Shown: positions 6,523-7,804 of the stretch, one piece after another
Layout of the letters: each line of letters opens with the position of its first letter
How positions within the stretch are numbered: position 1 is the stretch's first letter
Assembly: GCA_002427475.1 (NCBI GenBank)
Contig: DIRG01000024.1
Span: 1 to 7,804 of the forward strand
Reading direction: 5' to 3'
DNA length: 7,804 nt
From: Mageeibacillus sp. UBA5442
GTDB lineage: Bacteria > Bacillota > Clostridia > Saccharofermentanales > DTU023
Notes under the pieces: model-generated
Databases searched by the model: none
Told to the model about the DNA's origin: nothing
The model's input: the letters and a program-made list of their open reading frames with translations, nothing else
Made by a program: the position numbers and the translations under genes

Positions 6523-6918
6523 ATGAGTGAGCATGTGAGAATCAATTTTACTGAAGAATTTGACGGTGTTTTAACAGCAGAAAACGGTACTGTGTCTATC
6601 GGGCGAGGCAAAGGTCAACTAAAACCTTATAACCTCCTCTTAGGAGCGCTCCTAGCTTGTCTTTACGCCACGTTTCTTGATATTGTCGAGAAGATGAAAC
6701 TGAACTTTGACAGCTGTGAGCTGACAGCCGACGGCGATAAGCGCGAGACGATACCTAGCACTTTGGAGCATGTGAAGGTAATTCAGACCATCTATGGGGC
6801 AGACGAAGAACAGCATGAACGCTTCGAACGTGCTGCCATGCTGGCTGCGAAATATTGTTCTATTTACCAGACCATATCCAGTGTCAGCGAGATGGAGTTA
6901 GAACTCCGCTTTGAATGA
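6523..6918 (+). CDS. OsmC/Ohr-family protein
   Basis: Small cytosolic protein of the OsmC/Ohr fold, which includes thiol peroxidases that reduce organic hydroperoxides and uncharacterised YhfA-like members. It has 131 residues, near the family norm of about 135-145. The N-terminal strands are short. PYNLLLGALLACLYATFLDI at about 35-54 is the core helix with the first conserved Cys46. The segment AAKYCSIYQTIS at 108-119 carries the second conserved Cys112, so both peroxidatic and resolving cysteines are present. A third Cys is at 65. The middle part, STLEHVKVIQTIYG, matches the central strand. GAGGTG at 6512-6517 precedes the ATG by 5 nt. It lies 30 nt after htrA and is likely co-transcribed, which fits an envelope or redox stress role. 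Its short, divergent N-terminus makes the subgroup (OsmC, Ohr or YhfA) undecidable here. Confidence 0.8.
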   Translation: MSEHVRINFTEEFDGVLTAENGTVSIGRGKGQLKPYNLLLGALLACLYATFLDIVEKMKLNFDSCELTADGDKRETIPSTLEHVKVIQTIYGADEEQHERFERAAMLAAKYCSIYQTISSVSEMELELRFE

Positions 6919-6926
6919 AAATGTTC

Positions 6927-6951
6927 GGCCGCAATTTTTTGACATGCGGCC
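6927..6951 (+). terminator. GC-rich hairpin after the OsmC-family gene, weak terminator candidate
   Basis: GGCCGCA (6927-6933) pairs perfectly with TGCGGCC (6945-6951), a 7-bp stem with an 11-nt loop containing six T residues. The T-rich stretch that follows (6961-6976) starts about 10 nt after the stem and is interrupted, so this is not a classic intrinsic terminator. It may weaken readthrough, protect an mRNA end, or mark a boundary before the last gene. Confidence 0.4.
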
Positions 6952-6988
6952 TGACGAGTGTGTTTAATTTTATTTTAGGGAGTACTTA

Positions 6989-7804
6989 ATGCGACGAAGA
7001 GGTTCGATCAGAGAGTTCGTCTCTCATTTTATAGTTTTGGCAATTTTTGCTACGTTTCTTTATTTCATTAATGATCTCCTGACCAGCCGCCCTGAGCTAA
7101 GCGACATTAATTGGTTGCGTAATATTTTTTATCTTGCCTTGGCTGTCTTTGCAGTCATGTTCTTGATTTTCTTGCGTCAAGTTTTCAGCAATTATGCTCT
7201 CGAGCGTTATGATCCGGGTAGCCCCGACAGTCTACGCAGGCTGTCACGGCTGCGTCGTTTCAAATTGCCCCGCAAATACATGCATTCCCAGGAAAACTGG
7301 CAGGAACCGCTTGAGGATATTAAGCAGTTTTACTATGACAAAGATTATCAGATTGTTCGAAGCGATTATTTCGATTACGTCTTCGAGCGCGAGCAAAACA
7401 GCCTAATACCGCGCAGGAAAAGAAACTTCAAACGCAGCTTTGTTTTTTATCATCCCATGCTTAATGTCTTGATTGTCGATCAAAAACTAAAGCAGGCCGA
7501 ACGTTGGATTGATCACTATTGGGACCAAGCTGCTTCAGAGCGCAATTTCTTTATCTTTATTACCGACATGGAAAACTTTGAGGAAATTAGCTCCGCCGGA
7601 GCAGGAGTCGTAAATTTTCTCGGGACAATGAAGCAGGGGAGCTTGTATCCGGTTCTGATTGATCTCGACGGAGCTCGTTATTTTTTCCCGTTAGATGTTA
7701 CTATGCTAAAAAGGCGCGACCGCTTAGCATATTATTTTCAGAGATTGCTGATTAAGCGCTTAGTACTCAAAAAGGCTAAGAAGCAGCTAGCGATGGCTTC
7801 TGCG
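6989..7804 (+). CDS. Hypothetical two-TM membrane protein, 3' end beyond window
   Basis: An open frame of 272 codons runs from ATG 6989 to the last base of the window with no stop, so the C-terminus is missing. AGGGAG at 6977-6982 lies 6 nt before the ATG. The N-terminus MRRR is basic, and two hydrophobic segments lie at about 11-28 and 44-63 with a short loop between. By the positive-inside rule both ends face the cytoplasm. The remaining 200 or so residues are soluble and rich in Arg, Lys, Phe and Tyr. A hydrophobic strand SFVFYHPMLNVLIVD is at about 150-164, an Asp after a strand is in FFIFITDMENFEE at 187-199, a Gly-rich turn SSAGAGVVNFLG at 201-212, then VLIDLDGARYFFPL at 222-235, ending in basic KRRDR and KKAKKQ runs. 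The alternating strands and helices suggest an alpha/beta domain. I do not recognise the family. It is separated from the OsmC-family gene by 70 nt with a hairpin. Confidence 0.8.
   Translation, partial: MRRRGSIREFVSHFIVLAIFATFLYFINDLLTSRPELSDINWLRNIFYLALAVFAVMFLIFLRQVFSNYALERYDPGSPDSLRRLSRLRRFKLPRKYMHSQENWQEPLEDIKQFYYDKDYQIVRSDYFDYVFEREQNSLIPRRKRNFKRSFVFYHPMLNVLIVDQKLKQAERWIDHYWDQAASERNFFIFITDMENFEEISSAGAGVVNFLGTMKQGSLYPVLIDLDGARYFFPLDVTMLKRRDRLAYYFQRLLIKRLVLKKAKKQLAMASA

Noticed and set aside
7194..7406. 70-codon open frame within the last gene
   Set aside because: It is a different-frame shadow of the 272-codon frame, which has a ribosome site and coherent protein features.

Overview
The window reads as an anaerobic, Clostridia-like member of the Bacillota (Firmicutes). 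All genes lie on the + strand, are tightly spaced, mostly have purine-rich Shine-Dalgarno sites, and base composition is moderate. The diagnostic part is the hprK-murB-rapZ-whiA gene order, a conserved low-GC Gram-positive cluster. I cannot name a genus from the sequence alone.

Region 1 (about 46-3844) is a compact operon. HPr kinase/phosphorylase starts at a TTG. MurB follows after 5 nt, RapZ after 30 nt, and WhiA overlaps rapZ by 1 nt. Together they link carbon-catabolite signalling (HprK), peptidoglycan precursor synthesis (MurB), a UDP-GlcNAc/GlcN6P-linked regulator (RapZ) and a cell-division-associated DNA-binding protein (WhiA). The gluconeogenesis/cell-wall factor gene yvcK (glmR), usually found between rapZ and whiA, is absent, and so is an HPr gene.

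Region 2 (3845-5075) begins with an extended -10 promoter in the gap after whiA. It carries two unrecognised genes, a 136-residue soluble protein and a 243-residue membrane protein, separated by 4 nt.

Region 3 (5076-7804) has a 97-nt leader with two crossing inverted repeats, then a membrane-anchored HtrA/DegP serine protease with one PDZ domain. An OsmC/Ohr-family protein follows. After a 70-nt gap with a GC-rich hairpin comes an unrecognised two-TM membrane protein that is still open at the window edge. A 17-bp tandem duplication covers the htrA stop codon. HtrA and OsmC suggest an envelope/oxidative-stress theme, but that is inference.

No mobile element, tRNA, rRNA, CRISPR array or phage gene was seen. 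No gap between genes exceeds about 100 bases. The window looks mainly like a chromosomal housekeeping region. Its least described content is the three unrecognised proteins and the altered rapZ-whiA junction.
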